Notes: generated by a model from the sequence alone, not told the origin. A stretch of 64,000 bases of DNA from Micromonospora radicis (GCF_003583405.1 NZ_QXEC01000011.1:141085-205084); one strand, 5' to 3'. Positions 31,131-39,167 are shown, counted from the stretch's first letter. A program made the numbers and translations.

Positions 31131-32162
31131 ATGGCTCAGTACTGGCCCATACTCAAGGCACGGGCAGGCGAGTTCAAAGCGCTAGCACGACTTCGGGATC
31201 ACGAGGTCAGCACCTTACAACCCTTGTTCGAGGTCTCCCCCTCGGATGACGGCCCGACGCATGCTGGCCTCAAGTTCGTGCGTCAGTTGCGAGAGTCGGC
31301 GCCAGCGGGCCTGACTGTCGGAGTAGACACCACCTATGCCAGAGTCAACGATGACGGTCGACCACTGATCATGGAGATCGCTAACGACCTGGCGCTGTGG
31401 GGCATCCCGATCGCGCCAGTCATCCGCCTACAGGACCCAGACGAACAGTTTTCCGCCTGCGGTGAGGCAGCTCGCCTCCACAACGAAACAGCTATCGTGC
31501 GCCTCGGCAGCATCACGACGGACCCCGACCCTGTAGCCGACAGCTCTCGGATATCCAGGGCTCTGTCAATCGCTAAGATCAATCGTGAGCGATGCCACCT
31601 AGTAGTGGACATGGCCGATGTATCATCCGAAAGAGACGTCAGCCGAGCTGAGCAGATCGCCAGGAACGTGCTTGACTCGCTGGGAAATCAAGAATGGGCA
31701 TCCATCGTGGTTGCATCAGGCGCCATGCCGTCCGCCATCACAAACGTCCCTCGCAACGAAGCAACACCCCTAGCGAGATGGGATTGGGAGCTCTGGAAGC
31801 GACTAGCCGATCGCGGCCCAGATTTTGGCGACTACGCCATAGCACACCCAGAGATGCAAGGACCTGTACCCCGCGGTCCCATTCCCAGCCTCAGGTACAC
31901 CACGAGCGACCACTGGTGGATCTACCGTTGGGCCCGTAACGAGACGGGCGGAAACGACAGTTTCTATGACCTGTGCAAGACCCTAGTCGCCTCCGACCAT
32001 TGGCCGGCCGAAGGATCAAACTTCTCGTGGGGCGACAGCGAACTCGCGCGGTGCGCCAGACGTCAGCCGGGGCCAGGGAGCGCAACGCAGTGGCGAGCGT
32101 GGGGAACCTCTCATCACCTCGCACACGTCATAAACGAGTTGGCCAGTTCTCCCGCGTCCTAA
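31131..32162 (+). CDS. Beta family protein (sce7725-like)
   Basis: From ATG 31131 the protein has 343 residues. It starts MAQYWPILKARAGEFKALARL and contains LQPLFEV, VDTTYARV, APVIRLQDPDEQFSA and LVVDMADVSSE, the succession expected for the beta/T4-beta-like family (Pfam Beta_protein). These proteins form a TIM-barrel-like fold of unknown activity and are recurrently paired with sce7726 family proteins. Here the partner is encoded convergently, with 35 bases of overlap (32128-32162). The DHWWIYRWARN segment near residue 260 is also family-like. A role in phage resistance is inferred from the island context, not shown. Confidence 0.75.
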   Translation: MAQYWPILKARAGEFKALARLRDHEVSTLQPLFEVSPSDDGPTHAGLKFVRQLRESAPAGLTVGVDTTYARVNDDGRPLIMEIANDLALWGIPIAPVIRLQDPDEQFSACGEAARLHNETAIVRLGSITTDPDPVADSSRISRALSIAKINRERCHLVVDMADVSSERDVSRAEQIARNVLDSLGNQEWASIVVASGAMPSAITNVPRNEATPLARWDWELWKRLADRGPDFGDYAIAHPEMQGPVPRGPIPSLRYTTSDHWWIYRWARNETGGNDSFYDLCKTLVASDHWPAEGSNFSWGDSELARCARRQPGPGSATQWRAWGTSHHLAHVINELASSPAS

Positions 32163-32697
32163 GCACACGCCGCACCTCCGCCTGCAACTCCCCCAACTCC
32201 AGAGTCTCGGCGAGGCGCTCCCAGACGAACCATCTCGGCGCCTTCGACAAGCCGCCGTGGTTGCCGCGCTCTCTCAGTAAAGCCATTGCTTCGTCCCGCC
32301 AAAGCAACTGCGCCACAGAGAATGGATTAGGACAGGGGTTGCGGCTGCCGCGGCGGACGTTCCGAATCCGGACTGCACGCTTACCAGGAGCGGCGAGCCA
32401 GACACCCCACCACGAGGGAACCATCTCTGAAGCTTGGTCCAGATAGCGATCGGTCGTCACCAGCGAGGCCCGGTCGAGCACCCTACTATACAACTCGGCC
32501 TGCATTCCTAGCCGACTCAATTTGTCTTCATCGCTCTTAATCTCGAAACCGGAGATGTGGCCGTTGATGACTGCCACATCTACCCTGGTTCGGCCAGCAC
32601 AAAGGCCCAACTCGTGCCGAATATAAGTGTCGGGATCCGAGTGATACTTCGAGGCAAGACGAGCCGTTAGCGCCTGACGAATATCGCTATCACGCAT
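32128..32697 (-). CDS. sce7726 family protein, PD-(D/E)XK nuclease-like
   Basis: The 189-residue protein resembles the sce7726 family. The early segment TRVDVAVINGHISGFEIKSDEDKLSRL gives the Asp and the E-x-K pair of a PD-(D/E)XK nuclease core (about residues 37-63). A helical C-terminal part follows (NPFSVAQLLWRDEAMALLRERG). Family members are often adjacent to beta/sce7725 proteins, as here. Its 3' end overlaps the beta gene tail by 35 bases in opposite orientation, so antisense interference is possible. The start overlaps the stop of the small upstream gene by eight bases, making a two-gene minus-strand operon. Confidence 0.75.
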   Translation of the reverse strand: MRDSDIRQALTARLASKYHSDPDTYIRHELGLCAGRTRVDVAVINGHISGFEIKSDEDKLSRLGMQAELYSRVLDRASLVTTDRYLDQASEMVPSWWGVWLAAPGKRAVRIRNVRRGSRNPCPNPFSVAQLLWRDEAMALLRERGNHGGLSKAPRWFVWERLAETLELGELQAEVRRVLRTRENWPTRL

Positions 32698-32908
32698 CTC
32701 GCCTCCTTCTCCCCCGGTGCTGCTCCGACCGCCAATACTTCCATACAGGGTTCAGTGCATCTAGCACCTGTCGCCTGTCTGAGCGTCCAGCCGAGCATGT
32801 AGGTGATTCGGAGCGACACATCAGCACGGCGTAGACCGGGCCGCCGAGAGCACCGCGGGCAAGCATCTCGCCGCGCTGGCGCTTCGCGCGCCCGTTCGCC
32901 GTCGCCAT
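32690..32908 (-). CDS. Small basic hypothetical protein upstream of sce7726
   Basis: This 72-residue, Arg/Lys-rich protein (MATANGRAKRQRGEML...YWRSEQHRGRRRRDA) is of unknown family. Its stop overlaps the sce7726 start by eight bases, so translation would be coupled. The composition suggests nucleic-acid binding, but no fold can be recognised. The Cys pair in VLMCRSESPTCSAG could bind metal. It lies just inside the tRNA end of the island. Confidence 0.45.
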   Translation of the reverse strand: MATANGRAKRQRGEMLARGALGGPVYAVLMCRSESPTCSAGRSDRRQVLDALNPVWKYWRSEQHRGRRRRDA

Positions 32909-32974
32909 AGGGCCGACCGTAGCGCTCGCACCACGAGTAGCACCACGGGAAGATCGCGGATCTAGCGTTTTACC

Positions 32975-33051
32975 TGGTGGGGCGGGCGGGGCTCGAACCC
33001 GCGACCGAGGGATTATGAGTCCCCTGCTCTAACCGGCTGAGCTACCGCCCC
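32975..33051 (-). tRNA. tRNA with CAT anticodon, probably tRNA-Ile2 (or Met), with encoded CCA
   Basis: The minus strand reads GGGGCGG...CCGCCCC-A-CCA with a complete cloverleaf: D-arm TAGCTCAGCCGGTTAGAGC, anticodon loop CTCATAA and T-arm GCGGGTTCGAGCCCCGC. The stem/variable-loop pattern (GACTCATAATC, then CGGTCGC) resembles the Ile2 tRNA whose C34 is modified to lysidine, but elongator Met cannot be excluded from sequence alone. The 3' half is the integration target of the adjacent island. Confidence 0.9.
32976..33020. repeat. att-like repeat within the intact tRNA gene (inner end of the island)
   Basis: This is the second copy of the 45-bp repeat also found at 29883-29927. It covers the tRNA from the anticodon loop to the CCA end, the usual crossover region for tyrosine-recombinase islands. 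Confidence 0.9.
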
Positions 33052-33111
33052 GGTACCGGGGCGGATCTTATCCCGCCCGGTCGTTCACCGGCCAGCGTCA
33101 ACGGCTTCTCG

Positions 33112-33291
33112 TCACCGGCGTCGCCCTCGCGTCAGCAGCACGATGGGCAACGAGAGGATAACAGTGAGCACGCAACCGGCCGCGATCACACCCCACATCC
33201 AGTCCTCCACGGTCGGGTCGACGAACATGGCGAGTACGAGCAACAGGGTGAAGCTGCCGACGGCGAGGGTGGCGCAGCCGCTGAGCACCAT
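33112..33291 (-). CDS. Small two-helix membrane protein
   Basis: From ATG 33291 the protein has 59 residues: two hydrophobic helices (CATLAVGSFTLLLVLAMFV and DWMWGVIAAGCVLTVILSLPIVLL) and an Arg-rich tail. Its ATG overlaps the TGA of the upstream gene as TGATG, so it should be translated by reinitiation. In relatives the two parts might be a single protein: the frame continues upstream, but there it becomes Arg/Pro-rich antisense-like sequence. I therefore prefer two coupled genes. The function is unknown. Confidence 0.6.
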   Translation of the reverse strand: MVLSGCATLAVGSFTLLLVLAMFVDPTVEDWMWGVIAAGCVLTVILSLPIVLLTRGRRR

Positions 33292-33623
33292 CAGCAGCGG
33301 CTGCACCAGGGGCGCTTCGGGCGGGCCAGGTACTCGTGGAGTTCGCGTACGGCGCGTGGTCGGGGGATCTCGTCCGGGTCGCGGGGTGGCAGGGTGATCT
33401 GCCGGTCGGCCGGTACGGCGGCGTCGATCAGCCGTGTCGCGGCGGGGGTGACGTCGAACAGGGTCGGTTCGACGTGCAGCACGATCGCGTCGGGGCCGAT
33501 GAGTTGCCGGGCGCCGTCCGGCCAGGCGAGCAGGAGATGGCAGTCGGCGTACCGGACGGTGGTCCTGCCGTCCGGGGTGAGGAAGCTGGCGGGGACGAAC
33601 CATGGACAACGGCGAACGCCCAC
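33291..33623 (-). CDS. Hypothetical soluble protein coupled to the small membrane gene
   Basis: This ~110-residue protein of unknown family shows FLTPDGRTTVRYADCHLLLAWPDGARQLIGPDAIVLHVEPTLFDV, then PPRDPDEIPRPRAVRELHEYLARP. The region is well behaved in codon use and shows a PH/beta-sandwich-like strand pattern. The start is uncertain: GTG 33623 lies inside the tRNA-Asn terminator hairpin and no ribosome-binding site is visible, so a later non-ATG start is possible. The stop overlaps the ATG of the membrane gene (TGATG). Confidence 0.55.
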   Translation of the reverse strand: MGVRRCPWFVPASFLTPDGRTTVRYADCHLLLAWPDGARQLIGPDAIVLHVEPTLFDVTPAATRLIDAAVPADRQITLPPRDPDEIPRPRAVRELHEYLARPKRPWCSRC

Positions 33624-33640
33624 CGGCTGGCCGGTGGGCG
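33617..33640 (-). terminator. Terminator of tRNA-Asn
   Basis: A perfect inverted repeat with 11-bp arms (33617-33627 with 33630-33640) and a two-base centre lies 15 bases past the tRNA-Asn 3' end. Confidence 0.65.
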
Positions 33641-33655
33641 TCGACGAGGTGGAAG

Positions 33656-33728
33656 CTCCCCCGTTTGGACTCGAACCAAAAACCTGCCGGTTAACAGCCG
33701 GCTGCTCTGCCAATTGAGCTACGGGGGA
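33656..33728 (-). tRNA. tRNA-Asn (GTT)
   Basis: The minus strand reads TCCCCCG...CGGGGGA with discriminator G. The anticodon loop CTGTTAA gives GTT for asparagine, and the T-arm has GGTTCGAGTCC. The CCA end is not encoded. A hairpin terminator follows. Confidence 0.93.
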
Positions 33729-33882
33729 CCGTGGCACCGCCCGGGGCGGATCATTCCGCGCCGTGCGACGGCACAAGAGTACAGGATTCCGGGGGGTCTT
33801 GGTCCAGGGGGTTACCGCGCCGGCCGGCGGCCCACGCGATCGGATTTATCTGGGACAAATCCCCATCACGACCCAAGGAGGT

Positions 33883-33906
33883 ATGAGCGGAGAGCAGGAT
33901 GGGTAG
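33883..33906 (+). other. Seven-codon mini-ORF behind a strong Shine-Dalgarno sequence
   Basis: AAGGAGGT (33875-33882) directly abuts ATG 33883, opening MSGEQDG and a stop at 33904-33906. An inverted repeat GGATTT...AAATCC lies about 20 bases upstream. It could be a regulatory leader for the gene at 34003 or a decayed gene start. Confidence 0.35.
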
Positions 33907-34002
33907 TTAGCTGCCGACGACAGGACGCAGGCGCGAACTGGTCAGTCCCGCCCACCGAGCCGAGGGCGGGCCGACGGCGCGTCAGGTACGAGAGGAGCCG
34001 CC

Positions 34003-34392
34003 ATGCGCGGAAAGATCATGTTCCTTGGCGGGCTGGCTGCAGGGTTCGTCCTGGGCGCCCGTGCCGGCCGGGAGAAGTACGAGGAGCTGGTGGTCCGGGG
34101 CCGCAAGGTGCTCGACCACCCGACCGTCCAGGAGGCGGCCGGGGTGGCGCAGGCCCAGGCGACCCGGCTGTACCACGAGGGCAAGGACAAGCTCGGCCAC
34201 TCCAAGCTGGGCGAGAAGCTGGGCCAGCACGACGGCAGGTCGGGGCTCACCCCCGCCGACGACACCTTCGCCGGCACGCCGGCCACGGCGGGCGCCAAGT
34301 CCGGCGCCGGCTCGTCGGGCTCGACCAGCTCGACGTCGACCACCCCCCGCAACAAGCCGTCCGGCTCGGGCGCGAACGGCACCAACCTCTAG
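34003..34392 (+). CDS. YtxH-like small membrane-associated protein
   Basis: The 129-residue protein starts at ATG 34003 after GAGAGGAG. The N-terminus, MRGKIMFLGGLAAGFVLGARAGREKYEEL, is the short hydrophobic anchor and GREKYEEL motif of the YtxH/gas-vesicle-like general stress family. A helical amphipathic region (about 30-75) and a Ser/Thr/Gly-rich disordered tail follow. Such proteins are abundant but poorly understood in actinobacteria. A hairpin terminator follows immediately. Confidence 0.78.
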   Translation: MRGKIMFLGGLAAGFVLGARAGREKYEELVVRGRKVLDHPTVQEAAGVAQAQATRLYHEGKDKLGHSKLGEKLGQHDGRSGLTPADDTFAGTPATAGAKSGAGSSGSTSSTSTTPRNKPSGSGANGTNL

Positions 34393-34401
34393 CGGACCCA
34401 C

Positions 34402-34439
34402 GTCGGGCCCGATCGCCAGCCATGGCGGTCGGGCCCGAC
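34402..34439 (+). terminator. Hairpin terminator after the YtxH-like gene
   Basis: A 16-bp stem with one mismatch (34402-34417 with 34424-34439) and a six-base loop. Confidence 0.75.
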
Positions 34440-34669
34440 CGCTGTCCGCGCACGTCATGGGCGTCAGAGGCGGCCCCGTGGGCAACTTTCGCCGGAATTG
34501 AGCGAAAGTACGGCCCGGATAGCTGAAACTTCTGCCGCCCACCCCTTCTCTTTGATGTCAGTCGCAAATATCGTCCTCGTTAGACCTGGCCAGGTTCGTT
34601 GGTAACCCCCCACCACCTCGGCGTTCTCACCGACGCCGGGGCGGACCTGACCGATCAGAGCGAGGTTCG
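34440..34669. promoter_or_regulatory. Upstream region of the ThuA-type gene with a 12-bp palindrome
   Basis: This AT-richer 230-base stretch contains the perfect palindrome ACCTGGCCAGGT (34584-34595) and TTGATG at about 34553, either of which could belong to the promoter of the gene at 34670. GAGCGAGG (34659-34666) is the likely ribosome-binding site. The motif shared upstream of 46916 and 62313 is not found here. Confidence 0.4.
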
Positions 34670-37600
34670 ATGCGCAGACCGCTGGGCCGCAGGGCCCTTA
34701 CCTATCTGAGTCTCCTCACCCTCGTCGGCGCGACACTGGTCGCGACCGGCACCCCGCAGAGCGCCCCCGCGCAGGCCGCGCCGGTGGCGAGCGACGCGGC
34801 GCCGGGCAACAACGGCATCCAGTACAAGGTTCTCGTCTTCACCCGGTCGGCCCAGGGCACCCACCCCGCCACCGCCGCCGGGGTGGAGGCGATCCGGCAA
34901 CTCGGCAAGGACCGTCGGTTCACCGTGGACGTCACCGACGACGCCCGCAAGTTCCGGGAGCCGCATCTCAAGCAGTTCCGGGCCGTGGTGTTCCTGAACA
35001 CCTCCGGTGACGTGCTCGACGACGCCCAACGGACGGCGTTCGAGGCGTACTACCGCGGCGGTGGCGGGTTCGTCGGCGTGCACTCGGCGATCGAGGCGCA
35101 GCCGGGCTGGACCTTCCTGGACAACGTCCTCGGCACCCGTGCCGTCGGCGCACCCACGGCGGCCGGCGCCGCCACGGTGACCGTGGCCGACCGGGTCCAC
35201 CCCGCCTCGGCGACGCTGCCCGAGCGGTGGACCACCACCGACCGGTGGTACAACTTCGCGGCCAACGTCCGGGGCGTCTCGCACGTCCTGGCGACGGTGG
35301 ACGAGAAGACGTACGACGGCGGCACCATGGGCTTCGACCACCCGATCACCTGGTGCAAGGACTACCAGGGCGGACGGTCGTTCTACACCGGACTCGGCGC
35401 CACCCCGGAGAGCTTCCGCGGCGCGGACCTGCGGGCGCACCTGGGCGGCGCGATCCAGTGGGCGGCCGGCGTCACCGACGGCGACTGCGGCGCGACGGTG
35501 CTGGCCAACTACCAGATGACGGTCATCGGGGCGCAGCCCAACGTCAACGAGCCGATCGGCTTCGACGTGCTGCCCGACGGGCGGGTCATCCAGACCGACC
35601 GGCGCGGCGGCGTACGGCTGCACGAGCCGGACGGCAACCGCACCACGGTGCTGGCCCAGATCCCGGTCTACACCCACAGCGAGGACGGGATGTACGGCCC
35701 GGCGATCGACCGGGACTTCGCCACCAACAAGTGGGTCTACCTGTTCTACGCGCCGCTGCTGGACACCCCGACCGGCGCCGCACCCACCACCAGCACCGAC
35801 CCGAACGCCTGGGACGTCTGGAACGGCTACTTCCAGCTGTCCCGGTTCAAGTTCGTCGACGGCGAGAACCCCTCGCTCGACCTGGCCACCGAGCAGAAGA
35901 TCATGCAGGTGCCGGTGGACCGGGGCGCCTGCTGCCACGTGGCCGGCGACATCGCCTTCGACTCGGAGAACAACCTGTGGCTGGTCACCGGGGACGACAC
36001 CCCGGCCAGCGCGGGCGGTGCGGGCGGTTTCTCCCCGCACAACGACTCGGTCAGCGCCACCGGTGTCTACCAGGCACCGTTCGCGGACGCCCGGCGCGCC
36101 TCGGCCAACACCAACGACCTGCGGGGCAAGATCCTGCGGATCACCGTCCAGCCGGACGGCAGCTACACCGTCCCGGAGGGCAACCTGTTCCCGGCAGCGC
36201 AGTACCCGGCCGACAAGACCCGGCCGGAGATCTACGCCATGGGTCTGCGCAACCCGTTCCGGATCACCCTCGACAAGAACGACGTCGCCTACATCACCGA
36301 CTACTCCCCCGACTCGCGCGACGCGGCGGTGGGGCGGGGCCCCGAGGGCACCGGGCGGATGATGGTGGTCGACAAGCCGGCCAACTACGGCTGGCCGATG
36401 TGCGTGCAGCCGGACCTGCCGTACTTCGAGATGAACTGGACCACCAGCCCCATCTCGCCGATCGCGCCGTTCGACTGCGCGGCGCCGAAGAACACCTCCC
36501 GGCACAACACCGGCCTGGTCGACCTGCCGCCGGTGGAGAAGTCGGAACTGTGGTACTCGTTCAACGCCCCGACCCCGTGTGCGCAGGCGTACCTGTCCAC
36601 CCCGACCCAGGCCTGCCCGGTGCTCTTCCCGGAGCTGGGTACCGGCGGCGTCGGACCGCACGGCGCGGCGAAGTACGACTACGACCCGGAGCTGAGGTCG
36701 GAGACGAAGTTCCCCGCGTACTACGACGGCGCGATCTTCTTCGGTGAGTTCACCCGGGACTACCTACGGGAGATCCGGCTCGACTCGCAGGGCGAGATCC
36801 TGAAGATCAACGACCTGTTGAGCTGCGGAGGCGGCCCGGTCACACCGGCCCGACCGTTCCTCTGCGACAACCCGATGGACATGATGTGGGGGCCGGACGG
36901 CAACTTCTACCTGCTGACGTACGGCGACGGATTCTTCAACATCAACCCGGACGCGGCGATGGTGAAGTTCAGCTACGTCAAGGGCCTGCGGGCGCCGACG
37001 GCGGTGCTGAACGCCACCCCGACCAACGGACTCGCGCCGCTGACGGTGGCCTTCTCCAGTGAGGGGTCGCGCGACCCGGATCCGGCCGACTCCATCTCCT
37101 TCGCCTGGGACCTCAACGGCGACGGAATCGTCGACTCCGTCGACCCGAACCCGTCGTTCACCTACGCCGCCAACGGGGTCTACACCGCGCGCCTGACGGT
37201 CACCGACTCCAGCGGCAAGAGCGCCTCGGCGAACACCACCATCACCGTCGGCAACACCGCGCCGACGGTAAGGGTGGACGTGCCGATCGAGGGTGGCTTC
37301 TTCAACTGGGGTGACGACATTCCCTGGTCGGTGACGGTCACCGACCCGGAGGACGGCCCGATCGACTGCGGCCGGGTCGAGGTGACCTTCGTACTCGGCC
37401 ACGACGACCACGGGCACGGCGGGGCGAACGCCTTCGGCTGCTCCGGCGTACTGCCCACGGATCCCGACGACGCCGGGCACGGTGGCTACATCTACGGCGT
37501 GATCAGCGCGTCGTACACCGACAACGGCGCCAACGGGCAACCCGCCCTGACCACCATCGGTCAACAGGTGATCCAGGACAAGCTGCAACAGGTGGAGTTC

Positions 37601-38014
37601 GCCCGGGACCAGTCCGGGACCACCGTCGGCAACAGCGCCGACGTCGGCGGCGGACAACAACGCGGCAGCCTCGACCCGGGTGACTGGATCGCGATCAACG
37701 GCACGGTGAACCTGAAGAACATGGATTCGGTCACCCTGCGTACCTCCGGCGGCAGCGCGGCCACCGCCGGGCAGCCGCGGTTCGCCGTCGAGTACCGCCG
37801 GGACTCGCCGACCGGACCGCTGCTGGGCACCGCCACGGTCAACGCGACGACCGGCAACAACGCCTTCACCAACACCACCGTGCCGATCACCGACCCCGGT
37901 GACACGTTCCGGCTCTACCTGGTGTTCCGGACCGTACCGGGGGGCCCGGCCAGCGGCTTCGGCAACCTCAACTGGGTCCAGTTCAACGGCCAGGGCATCG
38001 GCCTGACCCCGTAA
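34670..38014 (+). CDS. Secreted ThuA-domain / sorbosone dehydrogenase-like multidomain protein
   Basis: The protein has 1114 residues. A signal peptide (about 1-37) is followed by a ThuA-like glutamine-amidotransferase-fold domain (about 50-270; YKVLVFTRSAQGTHPATAAG, VFLNTSGDVLD, GGFVGVHSA, DHPITWCKD). A beta-propeller of the PQQ glucose/sorbosone dehydrogenase class comes next (about 285-780; GFDVLPDGRVIQTDRRGGV, RACCHVAGDIAFD, NDLRGKILRI, MGLRNPFRI). Then come a PKD domain (about 780-865) and C-terminal beta-sandwich carbohydrate-binding-like domains with HDDHGHGG. This architecture suggests an exported carbohydrate-oxidising or -binding enzyme. The sugar isomerase gene 67 bases downstream is probably in the same unit. 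Confidence 0.88.
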   Translation: MRRPLGRRALTYLSLLTLVGATLVATGTPQSAPAQAAPVASDAAPGNNGIQYKVLVFTRSAQGTHPATAAGVEAIRQLGKDRRFTVDVTDDARKFREPHLKQFRAVVFLNTSGDVLDDAQRTAFEAYYRGGGGFVGVHSAIEAQPGWTFLDNVLGTRAVGAPTAAGAATVTVADRVHPASATLPERWTTTDRWYNFAANVRGVSHVLATVDEKTYDGGTMGFDHPITWCKDYQGGRSFYTGLGATPESFRGADLRAHLGGAIQWAAGVTDGDCGATVLANYQMTVIGAQPNVNEPIGFDVLPDGRVIQTDRRGGVRLHEPDGNRTTVLAQIPVYTHSEDGMYGPAIDRDFATNKWVYLFYAPLLDTPTGAAPTTSTDPNAWDVWNGYFQLSRFKFVDGENPSLDLATEQKIMQVPVDRGACCHVAGDIAFDSENNLWLVTGDDTPASAGGAGGFSPHNDSVSATGVYQAPFADARRASANTNDLRGKILRITVQPDGSYTVPEGNLFPAAQYPADKTRPEIYAMGLRNPFRITLDKNDVAYITDYSPDSRDAAVGRGPEGTGRMMVVDKPANYGWPMCVQPDLPYFEMNWTTSPISPIAPFDCAAPKNTSRHNTGLVDLPPVEKSELWYSFNAPTPCAQAYLSTPTQACPVLFPELGTGGVGPHGAAKYDYDPELRSETKFPAYYDGAIFFGEFTRDYLREIRLDSQGEILKINDLLSCGGGPVTPARPFLCDNPMDMMWGPDGNFYLLTYGDGFFNINPDAAMVKFSYVKGLRAPTAVLNATPTNGLAPLTVAFSSEGSRDPDPADSISFAWDLNGDGIVDSVDPNPSFTYAANGVYTARLTVTDSSGKSASANTTITVGNTAPTVRVDVPIEGGFFNWGDDIPWSVTVTDPEDGPIDCGRVEVTFVLGHDDHGHGGANAFGCSGVLPTDPDDAGHGGYIYGVISASYTDNGANGQPALTTIGQQVIQDKLQQVEFARDQSGTTVGNSADVGGGQQRGSLDPGDWIAINGTVNLKNMDSVTLRTSGGSAATAGQPRFAVEYRRDSPTGPLLGTATVNATTGNNAFTNTTVPITDPGDTFRLYLVFRTVPGGPASGFGNLNWVQFNGQGIGLTP

Positions 38015-38022
38015 CCACCACC

Positions 38023-38052
38023 GGCCGGGGCCGCCGTGCGGCGGCCCCGGCC
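38023..38052 (+). terminator. Hairpin between the ThuA/dehydrogenase gene and the isomerase gene
   Basis: A perfect 13-bp stem (38023-38035 with 38040-38052) with a GTGC loop. Because the next gene is codirectional only 30 bases away, it may act as a partial terminator or 3' stabiliser rather than end the operon. Confidence 0.55.
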
Positions 38053-38081
38053 ACCCACCACCCATCGAAAGGCAGTAGGAG

Positions 38082-39167
38082 ATGAACGACAGTCAGCACG
38101 GCATGAGCCGGCGCCGGATACTCGGCGCCTTCGCCGGGGTCGCCGGCGCGGCGGCCGTCGGTGCCGCCGGGTTCGGCTCGGCGGCCGCCGCCAACAGCAA
38201 GGGCAACGGCAACGGCGTGCTCGTACCGCCCGGCAAGCGGGGCATCATCCTGTTCAGCGTCCGGGACCGGATCAGCGCCGCCCCGGACGCCAGCGGGGTG
38301 CCGTACGGCTTCGAGCGGGTACTCGCCCGGCTCGCCGAGATCGGCTACAAGGAGGTCGAGTTCGCCGGCTACAACCAGAACACCGGGATCCTGGGCCGAC
38401 AGATCACCCCCGACGAGATCCGCAAGGTCCTGGACGACAACGGTCTGCGGGCCAACGGCTCGCACGCCTCGATTCCCGGATCGGTCACCCCGGACACCAT
38501 CGCCGCCTTCGAGCGGACCCTGGACACCGCCGAGATCCTCGGCATGAAGCACATCGGTACCGGCAGCGACCCGACGAACAGCAACTACAAGGCCGACTGG
38601 GACGCCGCCGCCGACCGGTGGAACCTGTTCGGCCAGATGGCCGCCGCCCGCGGGCTGAAGCTGTACACGCACAACCACGACGCGGCGTACAACTTCCTGC
38701 TCGACAGCGGGCCGCTGGACGGGCTCGGCCGGCCGACCCGGTCCTCGGGAATCCGCAAGCTGGAGCACTTCTTCAACCTGACCGAGGCGGACAAGGTCTT
38801 CTTCGAGATGGACATCTACTGGGCGCACGTGGCCCAGCACCGGTGGCACACCTACACCGACCCGGACGGGAACCCGCAGACCAACATCTTCGACCCGTTG
38901 GCCACGGTGGCGACCCGGACCATGCGGTTCCCGCTGTTCCACGCCAAGGACGGCGCGCTCAACCCGAACGTCACCAACGGTTACGAGATGGTGCCGCTCG
39001 GCCAGGGCGACATCGACTACGGCAACTTCTTCGCGAACATGGGCGCGAAGGGTTACCACAACCCGATGTGGGAGCAGGACAACGCGCCCGGCGGCACCGC
39101 CGACCCGGGCCGCTCGCTGCGTTTCGCCGAGGTGAGCTACCAGCACATGTCGGGTCTGCGGGGCTGA
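38082..39167 (+). CDS. Tat-exported sugar phosphate isomerase/epimerase (TIM barrel)
   Basis: The protein has 361 residues. The N-terminus MNDSQHGMSRRRILGAFAGVAGAAAVGAAGFG is a twin-arginine signal, so the enzyme is exported folded. The AP-endonuclease-2-like barrel has LARLAEIGYKEVEFAGYN, ANGSHASIP, LYTHNHDAAYNF and FFEMDIYWAHVA, carrying the His/Glu/Asp metal ligands of xylose-isomerase-like epimerases; GQGDIDYGNFF is near the end. Such secreted isomerases accompany 3-keto-sugar and ThuA genes. GGCAGTAGGAG precedes ATG 38082. The exact substrate is unknown. Confidence 0.87.
   Translation: MNDSQHGMSRRRILGAFAGVAGAAAVGAAGFGSAAAANSKGNGNGVLVPPGKRGIILFSVRDRISAAPDASGVPYGFERVLARLAEIGYKEVEFAGYNQNTGILGRQITPDEIRKVLDDNGLRANGSHASIPGSVTPDTIAAFERTLDTAEILGMKHIGTGSDPTNSNYKADWDAAADRWNLFGQMAAARGLKLYTHNHDAAYNFLLDSGPLDGLGRPTRSSGIRKLEHFFNLTEADKVFFEMDIYWAHVAQHRWHTYTDPDGNPQTNIFDPLATVATRTMRFPLFHAKDGALNPNVTNGYEMVPLGQGDIDYGNFFANMGAKGYHNPMWEQDNAPGGTADPGRSLRFAEVSYQHMSGLRG

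Larger units (their letters stand above)
29928..32975. mobile_element. Small genomic island integrated in a tRNA gene, carrying restriction/defence cargo
   Basis: About 3.05 kb lies between the two 45-bp tRNA repeats. The base composition is visibly lower in GC than the host (29 of 60 GC at 31021-31080 by hand count) and the promoters approach the sigma-70 consensus, both signs of foreign origin. The cargo is an SRA-like/PD-(D/E)XK protein, a sce7725/beta family protein, a sce7726 family protein and a small basic protein. No integrase, excisionase or replication gene is visible, so the element is either a decayed remnant or moves with an integrase supplied in trans. Confidence 0.8.

Noticed and set aside
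29928..32975. Integrase or excisionase in the island
   Set aside because: No frame shows the tyrosine-recombinase R..HxxR..Y pattern or a serine-recombinase start; the gene set is only cargo.
33112..33609. A single frameshifted gene covering both small frames
   Set aside because: The TGATG overlap gives a natural reinitiation point and the upstream part of the membrane frame looks like antisense, so two coupled genes fit better; a frameshift is not fully excluded.
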